A stretch of 62,574 nt of DNA from Oscillatoria salina IIICB1 (GTDB lineage: Bacteria > Cyanobacteriota > Cyanobacteriia > Cyanobacteriales > SIO1D9), in contig NZ_JAAHBQ010000027.1 in assembly GCF_020144665.1 (NCBI RefSeq), forward strand, positions 1 to 62,574, read 5' to 3'. Within the stretch, counting starts at the first letter, position 1. Every line of letters begins with the position of its first letter. Shown in pieces: positions 9,369 through 18,607 of this stretch. The notes beneath the pieces are model-generated. The model did not search any database and had not been told where the DNA came from. It saw only the letters and a program-made list of their open reading frames with translations. The position numbers and the translations under genes were made by a program.

Positions 9369-9669
9369 AGACAATGTGTTGCAAAAACTTGTTGCTTTGG
9401 TAAATTATTCTCAATATGGTTACAGATTTGAGGGATAAATATCTCCTTTGTCTGCTCCAAGCGTTTTCCAGGTGTTACCCTTACCGGAGGTATACCACAC
9501 GCTTTCTTCCCTCGGCATCAGCGTTGGGAAATACTTTCGCGATCGCCAGATTTTTATTACCATATTTAACCTACTTTGTCAAAAAAAATCTTGCACTATA
9601 GCGGTATTTTTGTGGTCGAGTAACCCCAAAAAGCTATTTTCAGTTTAATAATTTTCCCCAAGATAACAA
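9369..9669. other. intergenic region, no gene seen
   Basis: About 300 bases between the MscS gene start and the lactate dehydrogenase stop. It contains one HIP1 octamer and several short reading frames without family resemblance or ribosome binding sites. The MscS promoter must lie here, but I cannot point to it. Confidence 0.5.
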
Positions 9670-10671
9670 TTAAAAATCCAATTTTTCAATTGTTTGATGT
9701 AAAACTCGAGCTGATTTTTGTAGCTGTTGTTTTTCTGTTGGCGAAAGTGACAAATTTAAAACTCGGCTGACACCTTGACGATTTACTACCGCAGGTAAAC
9801 TCAAGCAAAGATCGTTAATTCCAGCAAAACCATTAATTAGAGAACTCACTGTCAAAACGCGGTTTTGATCGCGGAGAATTGCTTTCACAATATCAGTAAC
9901 ACCCAAACCAATTGCGTAACAAGTTGCGCCTTTACGCTGAATAATTTCATAAGCAGCGTTTTTAACTTGGGCAAAAATATTTTGAATCTTCTCCTCTGCC
10001 GATGAACTATTTTCCGGAAAATTATCGTCAAACAAGTGCATTCCAGAAATATTAACTTTACTCCAGACGGGAACTTCACTATCACCATGTTCGCCAATAA
10101 TATAAGCGTGGAAGCTGCGCGGATCGAGTTGGAATTTATTAGCTAAAAGATAGCGAAAACGTGCGGTATCTAAAACTGTACCAGACCCGAAAACCAAAGA
10201 ACTAGGCAACCCAGAAAGTTTCCAAGAAATATAGGTCATTACATCGACGGGATTAGTAACAATCAGTAAAATTGCTTGGGGACAATTTTCAACCACATCT
10301 GGAATTAAACTTTTAAAAATAGACAGATTGCGCTGTACTAAATCCAAACGAGTTTCTCCTGGTTTTTGCTTGGCTCCCGCAGTGATAATTACAAGATCAG
10401 CATCTTTGCCATCTTGAGCGAGAGTTCCAGCTTTGACGGTACTTGGTTCAACAAAAGGTAAACCGTGAACCAAATCCATCACTTCACCTTCAAGCTTTTC
10501 CTGGTTAATATCGACAATGACCATTTCATCGAAGGTATTTTGAATCACCATCGAGTAAGCGCAAGCCATTCCCACTTGACCTGCACCAATAATGACACCT
10601 TTGCGAGGGCGAATCTCGCGACTAAAGTTAAAATTTATTTCACTCGTAGTCTGAAATATCGATTCAAGCAT
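9670..10671 (-). CDS. ldh: NAD-dependent L-lactate dehydrogenase
   Basis: The 333-residue product has the Rossmann GAGQVG motif at 29-34 and the NAD-selecting aspartate D54. The substrate-specificity glutamine Q102 in AKQKPGETR distinguishes lactate from malate dehydrogenase (Arg at this site). Other active-site residues are R108, R171 and catalytic H195 in GEHGDSE. It reduces pyruvate to L-lactate with NADH, as in dark fermentation. The ATG at 10671 is chosen. A TTG 36 bases upstream would lie inside a terminator hairpin, and the ATG gives the N-terminus usual for the family. It lies downstream of PEP synthase on the same strand, but two hairpins separate them, so independent transcription is likely. 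Confidence 0.93.
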   Translation of the reverse strand: MLESIFQTTSEINFNFSREIRPRKGVIIGAGQVGMACAYSMVIQNTFDEMVIVDINQEKLEGEVMDLVHGLPFVEPSTVKAGTLAQDGKDADLVIITAGAKQKPGETRLDLVQRNLSIFKSLIPDVVENCPQAILLIVTNPVDVMTYISWKLSGLPSSLVFGSGTVLDTARFRYLLANKFQLDPRSFHAYIIGEHGDSEVPVWSKVNISGMHLFDDNFPENSSSAEEKIQNIFAQVKNAAYEIIQRKGATCYAIGLGVTDIVKAILRDQNRVLTVSSLINGFAGINDLCLSLPAVVNRQGVSRVLNLSLSPTEKQQLQKSARVLHQTIEKLDF

Positions 10672-10697
10672 AACAGAAGCAGAACGACTGACCAAAA

Positions 10698-10718
10698 AGG
10701 CTGGCAAAAACCCAGCCT
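10698..10718 (-). terminator. intrinsic terminator between ppsA and ldh
   Basis: Read on the minus strand, AGGCTGG and CCAGCCT form a 7-bp GC-rich stem around a 7-base loop, followed directly by TTTTT. This is a classical Rho-independent terminator for transcripts coming from ppsA. It overlaps the alternative TTG start of ldh, which argues against that start. Confidence 0.75.
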
Positions 10719-10764
10719 ATCTTATCCAAACTATCAGTGAATTAACACTCGATCGCTATCCCCA

Positions 10765-10804
10765 GAGAGAGAAAAAGTTATTACGCGATCGCTTTTTCTC
10801 TCTC
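10765..10804 (-). terminator. 13-bp hairpin just after ppsA
   Basis: GAGAGAGAAAAAG (10765-10777) pairs perfectly with CTTTTTCTCTCTC (10792-10804) around a 14-base loop containing a HIP1-like core. It starts 10 bases past the ppsA stop codon. It is probably a transcript-end or mRNA-stability hairpin acting with the terminator at 10698. Confidence 0.65.
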
Positions 10805-10814
10805 ATCTGACAGC

Positions 10815-13250
10815 TTACTTACCTTGTTCGGCATCTGCAACCATCAACAAAGTTTTGAGGACAGAATCAGGGTTAAGACTCATCGAATCAATTCCCGCCT
10901 CAACCAAGAAACGAGCAAATTCGGTATAATCACTCGGTGCTTGACCACAGATACCAATTTTACAACCTTTTTCCTTCGCTGTCTCAATGACCATTTTCAC
11001 GACACGCTTCACAGCTTCACTACGTTCGTCAAAAAGATGAGATACTAAAGCCGAGTCGCGATCTAGCCCCAAAGTTAACTGAGTTAAGTCATTGGAACCA
11101 ATCGAGAAACCGTCAAACACATCAGCGAATTCTTCAGCCATAATCACGTTACTGGGTAACTCGCACATCACGTAGACTTGTAAATCATTAACACCACGTT
11201 CTAAACCGTGTTTTGCCATTTCTGCTAATACCCGTCGTCCTTCGTCTGGGGTACGACAGAAAGGAATCATCGGAATCACGTTCGTCAAGCCCATTTCGTC
11301 ACGGACTTTTCTGAAAGCGAGACATTCGAGGGCGAAAGCTTCCCGGTAGTGTTCGTCATAATAGCGAGATGCGCCACGCCAACCCAACATCGGATTTTCT
11401 TCTTTCGGTTCAAACTGTTTACCGCCAAGGAGGTTAGCGTATTCGTTAGTTTTGAAGTCCGAGAGACGAACGATTACAGGTTTGGGATAGAATGCTGCGG
11501 CGATCGAACCTATTCCTCGCGCTAGCCAATCAATGAAGAACTCTGGTTTGTTTTTGTACTGCTTGGTACGTTCTTCAATTTGCTGTTTGACTGCTTCGTC
11601 TTTCAGTTCGTCAAAATGAATTAAAGCTAGAGGATGTGCCTTAATAAAGTTGGCGATAATAAATTCTAAACGAGCTAATCCTACACCTTCACAGGGGATA
11701 GCTGCGAGGGAGAATGCTTGTTCGGGGTTGCCCACATTCATCAAAATTTTGGTGCGAGTCTGAGGTAAGTTGTCGAGAGGAATTTCTTCGACTTCAAAGG
11801 GTAATAAGCCTTTGTAAACATTACCTTCTTCACCTTCGGCGCAAGATACGGTAACTTCTTGACCTGTAAGTAAAATTTCTGTGGCGTTACCGCTACCGAC
11901 GATCGCTGGTATGCCTAATTCTCGGGCAATAATTGCCGCGTGGCAAGTGCGTCCGCCTTGATTGGTAACGATCGCGCTAGCTTTTTTCATGATTGGTTCC
12001 CAGTCAGGATCGGTACGATTGGTAACTAGCACTTCTCCTGGTTGGAACAAATGAATTTTACTGACATCGAGAATAACGTGGGCATCTCCTTGTCCGATCG
12101 CGGAACCGACGCTACGCCCCGTACACAACAGTTCGCCTGTTTCTTTGAGTCGGTAGGTTTGGAGAACTTGGGCGCTTTTTTGCGATTGTACGGTTTCTGG
12201 ACGGGCTTGGACGACGAATAATTCGCCTGTATGACCATCTTTTGCCCATTCGATGTCCATTGGCGTATAACGACCTCTGACTTGGGAGTAGTGTTCTTCG
12301 ATTGTTACTGTCCAACGGGCTAGTTGGAGAACTTCTTCTTCGGTGAGGGAAAATTTTTCTTGTTCTTTGACTGGGACGCGGACGTTTTTGGTTAGTTTAG
12401 AACCGCCTACGTCATAAACCATTTTGATTTCTTTGCTACCGAGTCGTTTGCGTAAAATTGGACGGTAGCCATCTTTTAAGGTTGGTTTAAAAACGAAGTA
12501 TTCGTCGGGATTGACTGCACCTTGAACGACGTTTTCTCCTAAACCATAAGCGGCGGTAATTAAGGCGGCATTTTTGAAGCCACTTTCGGTGTCGATGGAG
12601 AACATCACACCGGAACAAGCTAAGTCGGAACGTACCATTTTTTGTACCCCTACGGAAAGGGCGACTTCAAAATGGTCAAAGCCGTTATTTTGACGATAGG
12701 AAATAGCGCGGTTGGTAAATAAGGAGGCGAAGCATTTGTGACAACATTCGAGGACGTTTTTTACCCCTTGAACGTTAAGATAAGTTTCTTGTTGTCCGGC
12801 AAAACTTGCTTCCGGGAGGTCTTCGGCGGTAGCAGAGGAACGCACGGCAACGTCTAATTCTTCACCGTAACGAGTACATAATTGTTTGTAAGCTGCGGCG
12901 ATCGCGTCTTGTAAGTCTTGGGGAAATGGGGTGTGTAAGATTAGCGATCGCGCTTTTTTTCCGCATTTTTGCAGGCTATTTACGTCGTCTACATCTAGAT
13001 CGGCAAATAACTCGCGCAATTTGGTTTCTAAGCCTGCCGATTTAATATAGTAACGATAGGCATAGGCTGTGGTCGCAAATCCTGTAGGTACTTTTATTCC
13101 CTTCGGTTCTAGTTGTTGAATCATTTCACCGAGGGATGAGTTTTTTCCTCCTACGAGGTGGACATCTTCGCTTTTTACTTCGTCAAACCAGAGAATGAAA
13201 GCGGTTTCCCTCGAGCTTTGTGCCGATTTTTCTGCGGTGGTCGCTACCAT
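10815..13250 (-). CDS. ppsA: phosphoenolpyruvate synthase
   Basis: The 811-residue product has the N-terminal ATP-grasp pyruvate/phosphate dikinase domain (about 20-350, with VRSSATAEDLPEASFAGQQ). The swivelling phosphohistidine domain carries the phosphorylated histidine H437 in GGRTCHAAI. The C-terminal TIM-barrel PEP/pyruvate domain ends with CGQAPSDYTEFARFLV. It makes PEP from pyruvate and ATP, giving AMP and phosphate, for gluconeogenesis. The length fits PEP synthase rather than the longer pyruvate phosphate dikinase. A strong Shine-Dalgarno GGAGGAAG sits about 6 bases before the ATG. The gap upstream to 13543 holds no gene. Confidence 0.95.
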   Translation of the reverse strand: MVATTAEKSAQSSRETAFILWFDEVKSEDVHLVGGKNSSLGEMIQQLEPKGIKVPTGFATTAYAYRYYIKSAGLETKLRELFADLDVDDVNSLQKCGKKARSLILHTPFPQDLQDAIAAAYKQLCTRYGEELDVAVRSSATAEDLPEASFAGQQETYLNVQGVKNVLECCHKCFASLFTNRAISYRQNNGFDHFEVALSVGVQKMVRSDLACSGVMFSIDTESGFKNAALITAAYGLGENVVQGAVNPDEYFVFKPTLKDGYRPILRKRLGSKEIKMVYDVGGSKLTKNVRVPVKEQEKFSLTEEEVLQLARWTVTIEEHYSQVRGRYTPMDIEWAKDGHTGELFVVQARPETVQSQKSAQVLQTYRLKETGELLCTGRSVGSAIGQGDAHVILDVSKIHLFQPGEVLVTNRTDPDWEPIMKKASAIVTNQGGRTCHAAIIARELGIPAIVGSGNATEILLTGQEVTVSCAEGEEGNVYKGLLPFEVEEIPLDNLPQTRTKILMNVGNPEQAFSLAAIPCEGVGLARLEFIIANFIKAHPLALIHFDELKDEAVKQQIEERTKQYKNKPEFFIDWLARGIGSIAAAFYPKPVIVRLSDFKTNEYANLLGGKQFEPKEENPMLGWRGASRYYDEHYREAFALECLAFRKVRDEMGLTNVIPMIPFCRTPDEGRRVLAEMAKHGLERGVNDLQVYVMCELPSNVIMAEEFADVFDGFSIGSNDLTQLTLGLDRDSALVSHLFDERSEAVKRVVKMVIETAKEKGCKIGICGQAPSDYTEFARFLVEAGIDSMSLNPDSVLKTLLMVADAEQGK

Positions 13251-13543
13251 AATTTCTTCCTCCTATTCCCCGACATTTCTAGTTTAGCGATCGCTTTTCT
13301 TCGTGGCTGTACTTTTGCTTACTTTGTTTACAACCCTTCGCTCTTTTTAACGATCTTTAAACTTCCTGCTTTTGTAAATTTTTTTTGCTATTTCTTGACA
13401 GTTTAATTTAGATATGCAACTAATTTAGCTCGATAAATTTGTGCCAACAACTAGTTACTTTTTGGAAGTAATAGCCGGGGATAGAGAAGTCCAGGAAATC
13501 TGAGAGAATTCACTATCTATTTTATCGCAGAATGGTAAATTTT

Positions 13544-13759
13544 TCAATTAGTAAATACGTCCTGAATACTTTGAGGAAGATGAATAATTTGCTCCCATAA
13601 ATCTTGGGGGCCAATCCCGAAAACAAGTTGTAAAATCAAAATAATAATTGCAATCGAGATCGCCGTCCCGAAGCTAGCTTTCAACACCTTGACTAACCAA
13701 GTAAAAACCAGCCAAGTCACGACTAAAGCAGCAATAACAACCACTAAATCTACAGACAT
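13544..13759 (-). CDS. small conserved membrane protein
   Basis: The 71-residue product has two hydrophobic stretches (about 4-24 and 30-48) and an amphipathic tail, PQDLWEQIIHLPQSIQDVF. It resembles short conserved cyanobacterial membrane proteins of unknown role. It starts with ATG. The gaps on either side (about 290 and 180 bases) suggest a monocistronic transcript. No function is proposed. Confidence 0.6.
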   Translation of the reverse strand: MSVDLVVVIAALVVTWLVFTWLVKVLKASFGTAISIAIIILILQLVFGIGPQDLWEQIIHLPQSIQDVFTN

Positions 13760-13941
13760 AATTATTATTTAAATTCAATAATTCGATATTAGCTTAAATT
13801 TTTCTCTTCCCAACAGCTTAATTCCGGAAAGAGAGGTAAAAAAACAGCAGAAAGCAAAAAAATCTAGCGATCGCCCAATGATTTTAGTTACCAAAACACT
13901 AAAAAATTGCTGTCAATTCACCTCTCATCGCCAAAGCCAAA

Positions 13942-15138
13942 CTAAAAAGTAGAAATCAACTTATCGCCCTGCACCAACTTTTTACTAGCAACCAAAACTT
14001 CATTTCTCGCCCAGCGATCGGCAGCCATAATTTCTGCCAAACTAGGAGTAAGATTATTATCAGCAGTAAAGCGATCGCAGACAAGTTCAATTAAACAAGC
14101 AATATCCAAATAACCAATTTTTTCCTCTAAAAACAAAGCCACAGCTTGTTCATTAGCAGCATTTAAAACTGCTGGCATTGCGCCCCCAGCCCTTCCCGCC
14201 GCATAAGCCAACTGCATACAAGGATACTTTTGATGGTCAGGTTCTTTAAAAGTCAAACTTCCCGCTTTAACTAAATCTAATTGTTCCCAATTAGTATAAA
14301 TTCGCTCCGGATAAGAAAGAGAATATAACAAAGGTAAACGCATATCGGGCCAACCTAATTGAGCCAAAACCGAAGTATCTTGTAATTCAATCAAAGAATG
14401 AATAATACTTTGGGGATGAATCACAATATCAATATCATCGTAATCCAAACCAAAAAGAAAATGAGCTTCAATTACTTCCAAACCCTTATTCATCAGGGTA
14501 GCAGAATCCACAGTAATTTTACGACCCATCGACCAATTCGGATGTTTTAAAGCATCTTTTACTGTCACCGAAGGTAACTTTTCCACAGGTAAATCGCGGA
14601 AAGCGCCACCAGAAGCCGTTAAAATTATGCGTCGCAAACCATTTGCGGGGACACCTTGGAGACATTGAAAAATTGCCGAATGTTCTGAGTCAGCCGGAAA
14701 CAACTTTACCTGATATTTTTCTAGCAAAGGAAGTACCACAGGCGCACCAGCAATTAAAGTTTCTTTATTAGCCAAAGCGATATTTTTTCCAGCTTCAATC
14801 GCCGCAATTGTCGGTAGCAAACCCGCACAACCAACAATACCTGTTACCACACTTTCCGCATCTCCGTAACGGGCGACTTCAGCCACACCTGCTTCTCCAG
14901 CCAAGAGAATAGGAAGACGATCTAAATTAGCAAGATATTCTTTTAATTCCGATAATTTTTCTTCATCACAGATAGCGGCTATTTCCGGTTGAAATTCGCG
15001 AATTTGCTCGGCGAGCATTTTCGCATTCCTACCAGTAGCAAGTCCAACAATGCGGAATTTATCTGGATACTGTTTAACTATATCTAAAGTTTGCGTACCA
15101 ATAGAACCAGTTGAGCCGAGGAGAGAAATAGGTTTCAC
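13942..15138 (-). CDS. dxr: 1-deoxy-D-xylulose 5-phosphate reductoisomerase
   Basis: The 398-residue product has the NADPH-binding [14 protein letters not shown] motif at its N-terminus, the [11 protein letters not shown] segment and the active-site [11 protein letters not shown] segment. It converts DXP to MEP, the committed step of the plastid-type isoprenoid pathway that supplies carotenoids, the phytyl chain and quinones. The start is GTG, supported by AGGAAGGA about 7 bases upstream and by the family N-terminus [12 protein letters not shown]. It is followed by no close gene. The acyltransferase gene lies 68 bases upstream on the same strand. Confidence 0.96.
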   Translation of the reverse strand: MKPISLLGSTGSIGTQTLDIVKQYPDKFRIVGLATGRNAKMLAEQIREFQPEIAAICDEEKLSELKEYLANLDRLPILLAGEAGVAEVARYGDAESVVTGIVGCAGLLPTIAAIEAGKNIALANKETLIAGAPVVLPLLEKYQVKLFPADSEHSAIFQCLQGVPANGLRRIILTASGGAFRDLPVEKLPSVTVKDALKHPNWSMGRKITVDSATLMNKGLEVIEAHFLFGLDYDDIDIVIHPQSIIHSLIELQDTSVLAQLGWPDMRLPLLYSLSYPERIYTNWEQLDLVKAGSLTFKEPDHQKYPCMQLAYAAGRAGGAMPAVLNAANEQAVALFLEEKIGYLDIACLIELVCDRFTADNNLTPSLAEIMAADRWARNEVLVASKKLVQGDKLISTF

Positions 15139-15206
15139 GAGTTGTCCTTCCTACTTGGGATCGATTCCTCTCCACTATAAAATGGGTACGACTCACTAGG
15201 GAACCT

Positions 15207-15962
15207 TTATTTGTTGCAAGCACTCATTACAGGTAAGCGTTCTGGAGTTAAATTTTCTTCGTGGATACTTTCCAGAGCAACTTGTAAGTCATTAGTTAGC
15301 TGTTGGGAACTTTTTTTCACTGTAGCGGTATTGTATTCCCCAATATTCAAAGCTTTACCAATTTTCACCTTAACATCAGTTCCCCAGTCAGGATAAGGCT
15401 GAGAGTAATTAATACTGACTGGCACAATTCTAACATCACCGACCTGGCTTTTAGCTTGCGCCTGCAAAGCCAGCAAAGCCACACCACGCTTGAGGGGTTG
15501 TACTTCCTTTTCGCGATAGATATTTCCTTCAGGAAAAATAACTACCGCCTCACCTTGACAGAGTAGTTGGCTAGCATGACGTAAACTGCTAGCGTGAGGA
15601 TGTCTAGTATTCACGGGAAAACCACCCATACGCTTGATAAACCAGCCTTGAAGCCCTTTAACTTCATCTTCGGATACCATAAAACGTAAGTCGCGATCGC
15701 TAGCGTATCTCCCCGCCGCATAAGGTACAATTAACGCATCCCAACGCGACCTATGAGTAGGAGTCACAATTACAGGTCCACTCTGAGGAATATTTTCCTG
15801 TCCTGTAACTTCTAAGTTCCCAAAATAAAAGGGGAGCAAAACTTTACAGCCTAACGGATAAACAATACTAGCTAACCAGGGTGAAATACGTGAGGAAACC
15901 GAAACTGTCTGGTTTGCTTTTGTCATAGTTAAGTTACCTTGAGAAAAATCTAGTTGCATCAT
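15207..15962 (-). CDS. 1-acyl-sn-glycerol-3-phosphate acyltransferase-like (PlsC family)
   Basis: The 251-residue product has the acyltransferase motif HRSRWD (HX4D) at 70-75, FPEGNIYR at 143-150 and the VPVSINYS segment near 180. It would transfer an acyl group to lysophosphatidic acid or a related acceptor at the membrane. Which of the several cyanobacterial PlsC paralogues this is cannot be told from the sequence. The first ATG pair at 15962 is annotated. An ATG at 15926, with AAGG 10-14 bases upstream, would remove 12 residues and is equally plausible. It is co-directional with dxr (68-base gap). Confidence 0.85.
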   Translation of the reverse strand: MMQLDFSQGNLTMTKANQTVSVSSRISPWLASIVYPLGCKVLLPFYFGNLEVTGQENIPQSGPVIVTPTHRSRWDALIVPYAAGRYASDRDLRFMVSEDEVKGLQGWFIKRMGGFPVNTRHPHASSLRHASQLLCQGEAVVIFPEGNIYREKEVQPLKRGVALLALQAQAKSQVGDVRIVPVSINYSQPYPDWGTDVKVKIGKALNIGEYNTATVKKSSQQLTNDLQVALESIHEENLTPERLPVMSACNK

Positions 15963-16265
15963 TGGGGGTAGAAAAATTACATCCTTTTGCTCGTTACATT
16001 CTTAGCTTATGATTCCCCATAGTTCCTGTCTTCTCCCAAAAGGACACTTATTTGGCTGTCATTACCAGTTACCAGTTCACAGTTCACAGTTCACAGTAAT
16101 CAGTTATCAGCTTTATCCCCCTTGTCTCCAAATCACCAATCCCAATTAACAGGGAACAGTTGACCCTCGAATCTGTGGTTCTTCTAATTCCACCTTTTTT
16201 AATCTCTTCCATTGGCAATTCCGGCTGTTCCCTGGTAACTGATAACTGGTAACTGAATACCCCAA
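15963..16265. repeat. intergenic repeat tract (CAGTTATCAG / CACAGTT type)
   Basis: This gap of about 300 bases holds three tandem TTCACAG units (about 16076-16096), then AGTAATCAGTTATCAG. It also has a TTGTCTCCAA stretch shared with the repeats at 42.7 and 44.0 kb, and a second GTAACTGATAACTG block near 16235. A short open frame here has no family resemblance and consists of repeat sequence. I take the gap as a degraded dispersed repeat. Confidence 0.65.
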
Positions 16266-16745
16266 TCACCAATTCCTAATCCCCGCAAACCAAGATTGTA
16301 ATTGTTGGCGACAAGGAGATTCCATAATTCCCGCAATTACAGACAATTTGTGATTAGAAGCAGCACTATCAGGAAGATTAGCGACAGTCCGAATTGTTCC
16401 AGTTTTCGGATCGTCTGCACCGTAAACTAACAAACCAATTCGGGCTTGAATAATTGCCCCCGTACACATCGCACAAGGCTCTAAAGTAACGTACAAAGTA
16501 CACTCTTGTAAATGCCTTGTTTGTAAAGCTCGACTCGCATTACGAATGGCAATAATTTCGGCGTGGGCAGTGGGGTCTCGATCTCTTTCTTTCCGATTAG
16601 CTGCTTGAGAAATTAAGTTATTATTTTTGTCTACTATTACTGCGCCTACGGGTACGTCTCCGGCATTTCCTGCTATTTCAGCCAATTTAATCGCCTGACT
16701 CATCCATTTTTTGTGGATTAGATAGCTTGGGTCGTTAATCGTCAT
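16266..16745 (-). CDS. tadA: tRNA adenosine(34) deaminase
   Basis: The 159-residue product is a zinc-dependent cytidine-deaminase-fold enzyme. H61-A-E63 provides a zinc ligand and the catalytic glutamate, and PCAMC at 90-94 provides the two cysteine ligands. It deaminates adenosine 34 to inosine in tRNA-Arg(ACG), which is essential for reading CGN codons. The VPVGAVIVD segment near 31-39 and the overall length are typical. It starts with ATG. The upstream gap of about 90 bases leads to a lipoprotein gene on the same strand. Confidence 0.93.
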   Translation of the reverse strand: MTINDPSYLIHKKWMSQAIKLAEIAGNAGDVPVGAVIVDKNNNLISQAANRKERDRDPTAHAEIIAIRNASRALQTRHLQECTLYVTLEPCAMCTGAIIQARIGLLVYGADDPKTGTIRTVANLPDSAASNHKLSVIAGIMESPCRQQLQSWFAGIRNW

Positions 16746-16837
16746 GACTGATTTTATCTAGCAATCCTAAATTAGGAACGATCTAAAAACTTGAGCAAAG
16801 CCCAAGAGTGAAAAAAGCTAAAAACCATTTTTCCAAT

Positions 16838-17179
16838 TCATTTGGATGCGTTATATCTTAACCATTTACGTTGAACTTGATTGTCAGTTACTTCCACATA
16901 AATATTATAATTGCCACTTGAATGTTGCCAAACTGCGACGGTAGAGTTGTCAGAAACTTGTTCGGAGCTTGTTGGTGGATTTTCCATTATTTCTTGCACT
17001 TGTTCTAAACTCATGCCCATCTCAATTTGCTCATATTGTTGATAATCGGTTTTCGGTTCTGAAGTGGTTGTTGGTATGGTTTCCGGATCGAATTCTTTAA
17101 TAACCGGAGGCTCGGAATCGGAATCGGTAAAATTACAGCCAGATAAAATAATTAAAAGTGATATAAGAGCAAATCGCAT
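16838..17179 (-). CDS. putative lipoprotein with SmpA/BamE-like domain
   Basis: The 113-residue product has a short signal sequence and the lipobox LSGC, with the lipidated cysteine at residue 15. A Thr/Pro-rich linker follows. The C-terminal domain has IEMGMSLEQVQEIMENPP, typical of the BamE/SmpA-OmlA or DUF3862 fold, and ends in a beta-rich part. It would be anchored to a membrane facing the periplasm. Its role is unknown. It starts with ATG. Confidence 0.7.
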   Translation of the reverse strand: MRFALISLLIILSGCNFTDSDSEPPVIKEFDPETIPTTTSEPKTDYQQYEQIEMGMSLEQVQEIMENPPTSSEQVSDNSTVAVWQHSSGNYNIYVEVTDNQVQRKWLRYNASK

Positions 17180-17205
17180 TACCTAAACCTAAATCTGTAC
17201 TACTT

Positions 17206-17242
17206 GTAGAGACGTTAAAACCAGCAAAAGCAACGTCTCTAC
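17206..17242 (-). terminator. GTAGAGACGTT inverted repeat after grxC
   Basis: GTAGAGACGTT (17206-17216) and AACGTCTCTAC (17232-17242) form a perfect 11-bp stem with a 15-base loop, 32 bases past the grxC stop. The same AGAGACGTT/AACGTCTCT core recurs at 31.96 and, partly, at 60.0 kb, so this is a dispersed palindrome probably used as a terminator. Confidence 0.6.
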
Positions 17243-17274
17243 TTATTTGTGGATGACAATATTTTTATCCCTTT

Positions 17275-17592
17275 TTAAGCTGTTGCTGGTTGAGTAAGTA
17301 AGGGATCTAAGTTTCCCTGACTGTCTAATTGATAGAGGTCGTCACAACCACCAATATGTTGATTATTGATAAATATTTGAGGTACAGTTCTGCGTCCGTT
17401 GGCGCGTTGTGCCATTTGATTTCTTGCTGCTTCATCGCCGTCAATTTTATACTCAGTGTAATTAACTCCTTTCCACCAAAGAAGTAGTTTCGCGCGGACG
17501 CAATAGGGACAAAGTTGCCAGGTGTAAATTTCGACGTTGGCTTTTACTTGTTCTGGGTGTCTGCCGAGGATGGGATTAAGAAAGTCAAACAT
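17275..17592 (-). CDS. grxC: glutaredoxin (dithiol, GrxC type)
   Basis: The 105-residue product has the redox pair C28-P-Y-C31, the cis-proline segment TVPQIF near 69 and the glutathione-binding GGCDD near 82. It reduces disulfides or glutathione adducts using glutathione in the cytosol. It starts with ATG. A terminator-like palindrome follows. The upstream gap of about 190 bases to the short MscS gene contains no convincing gene. Confidence 0.9.
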   Translation of the reverse strand: MFDFLNPILGRHPEQVKANVEIYTWQLCPYCVRAKLLLWWKGVNYTEYKIDGDEAARNQMAQRANGRRTVPQIFINNQHIGGCDDLYQLDSQGNLDPLLTQPATA

Positions 17593-17780
17593 GGGAGTTA
17601 TTTCTCAACTCTACATCTAGATTTTAGGTGATTCGTGGCTGAGATTGTATGAGCCGATAGTGGGAAATTTTGCTTGTCCGGTAAAAAGCGACTACGGCAA
17701 GGTTGGTGCAGCGATCGCGTCAATAAATTATTGCAAGAGTGAAGAACTTCTGGTTCTCAATCGGGGAAAGAGGATAAAAT

Positions 17781-18341
17781 TTATTCTTGTTTCATTTTTG
17801 AGATGGTTTCGTCTTCAGGGAAATCAATTTGCTCTTTTTCTGGTTCGAGGATGCAAATTGTGTTGGTAAATAAGGCTGAGTTGGGAATCAAAACTTTTTT
17901 TCCTTTGGCTTGAATTGTGGTGTAACGTAAGTCAATATCGATTACTTGTCCTTCAAATCCTTCTACAGAAATAATTTCGTGACGGCGAAAAGGTTTGTAA
18001 AGTAAAATCAGGATGCCCGCAACTAAGTTGGATAAAATATCTTTTAAGGCTAAACCAACAGCAAAGCCAGTTAAACCTAAGCCAGCGACTAAGGCAGAAA
18101 TATCAATACCAACTGTACCTAATGCCGTTACTATCCCCAAAACTAGAAGGGTTAATTTACTAACTCTGGCACTTAATTTTGTCAAGTCTGGATTCAAATT
18201 ACTTTTCATTCCTAAGCGGAGAATTACTTTGTAGAATATCTCAGCGCTGAACCAAAAACCGACAAAAATTAACAGACTTGCTCCTAGTTTGGGAAGGAAA
18301 AGTAAGGCTTGAGCAATGAGTTTTTCAAAGGCATCATTCAT
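17781..18341 (-). CDS. short MscS-like mechanosensitive channel protein
   Basis: The 186-residue product has hydrophobic helices at about 12-35 and 60-110, the latter containing the Gly/Ala-rich pore-type stretch GLTGFAVGLALKDILSNL. It then has a beta domain ending VLIPNSALFTNTI. Compared with the 296-residue channel at 8.5 kb it lacks the C-terminal alpha/beta domain and ends with a charged tail. It may be a minimal channel or a subunit of a mixed one. The ATG at 18341 is chosen over a TTG five codons upstream. Confidence 0.78.
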   Translation of the reverse strand: MNDAFEKLIAQALLFLPKLGASLLIFVGFWFSAEIFYKVILRLGMKSNLNPDLTKLSARVSKLTLLVLGIVTALGTVGIDISALVAGLGLTGFAVGLALKDILSNLVAGILILLYKPFRRHEIISVEGFEGQVIDIDLRYTTIQAKGKKVLIPNSALFTNTICILEPEKEQIDFPEDETISKMKQE

Positions 18342-18607
18342 CGGATTTCTTGACAATTTAGAGAGTTTGCGTTCAAAATGGGGTAAGAGCGTAGTAAGAT
18401 GACCCCCATTGTGACTTTATTTTATTTGAGTCAAGGGAGATCCTTTCGGGATAGCTAGCTTACCTCCACGAAAACAAGCGGTTACAGTAGCTAGGGGAAG
18501 CGGTTGCAGCAAAACTTAACAAAAACGGTAGCTAAGGAAAGTTCGACGGTACGCCTGCTTCTGATAGACTTTTGAGGTGGAGTAGGCAAGTTGAAAGGAT
18601 AAAATAA

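Noticed and set aside
9416-9648. Two overlapping plus-strand open frames near 9.4-9.6 kb
   Set aside because: No ribosome sites or family likeness, and they lie in an AT-rich gap between minus-strand genes.
10672-10707. TTG start adding 12 residues to lactate dehydrogenase
   Set aside because: It lies within an intrinsic terminator hairpin, and the ATG at 10671 gives family-standard numbering (Q102, H195).
13158-13406. 82-codon plus-strand frame at the ppsA start
   Set aside because: It is antisense to the conserved ppsA N-terminus and its leader, with aromatic-rich composition typical of a shadow frame.
16084-16272. 62-codon open frame on the minus strand
   Set aside because: It consists of intergenic repeat sequence and overlaps the tadA 3' end; no family resemblance or ribosome site.
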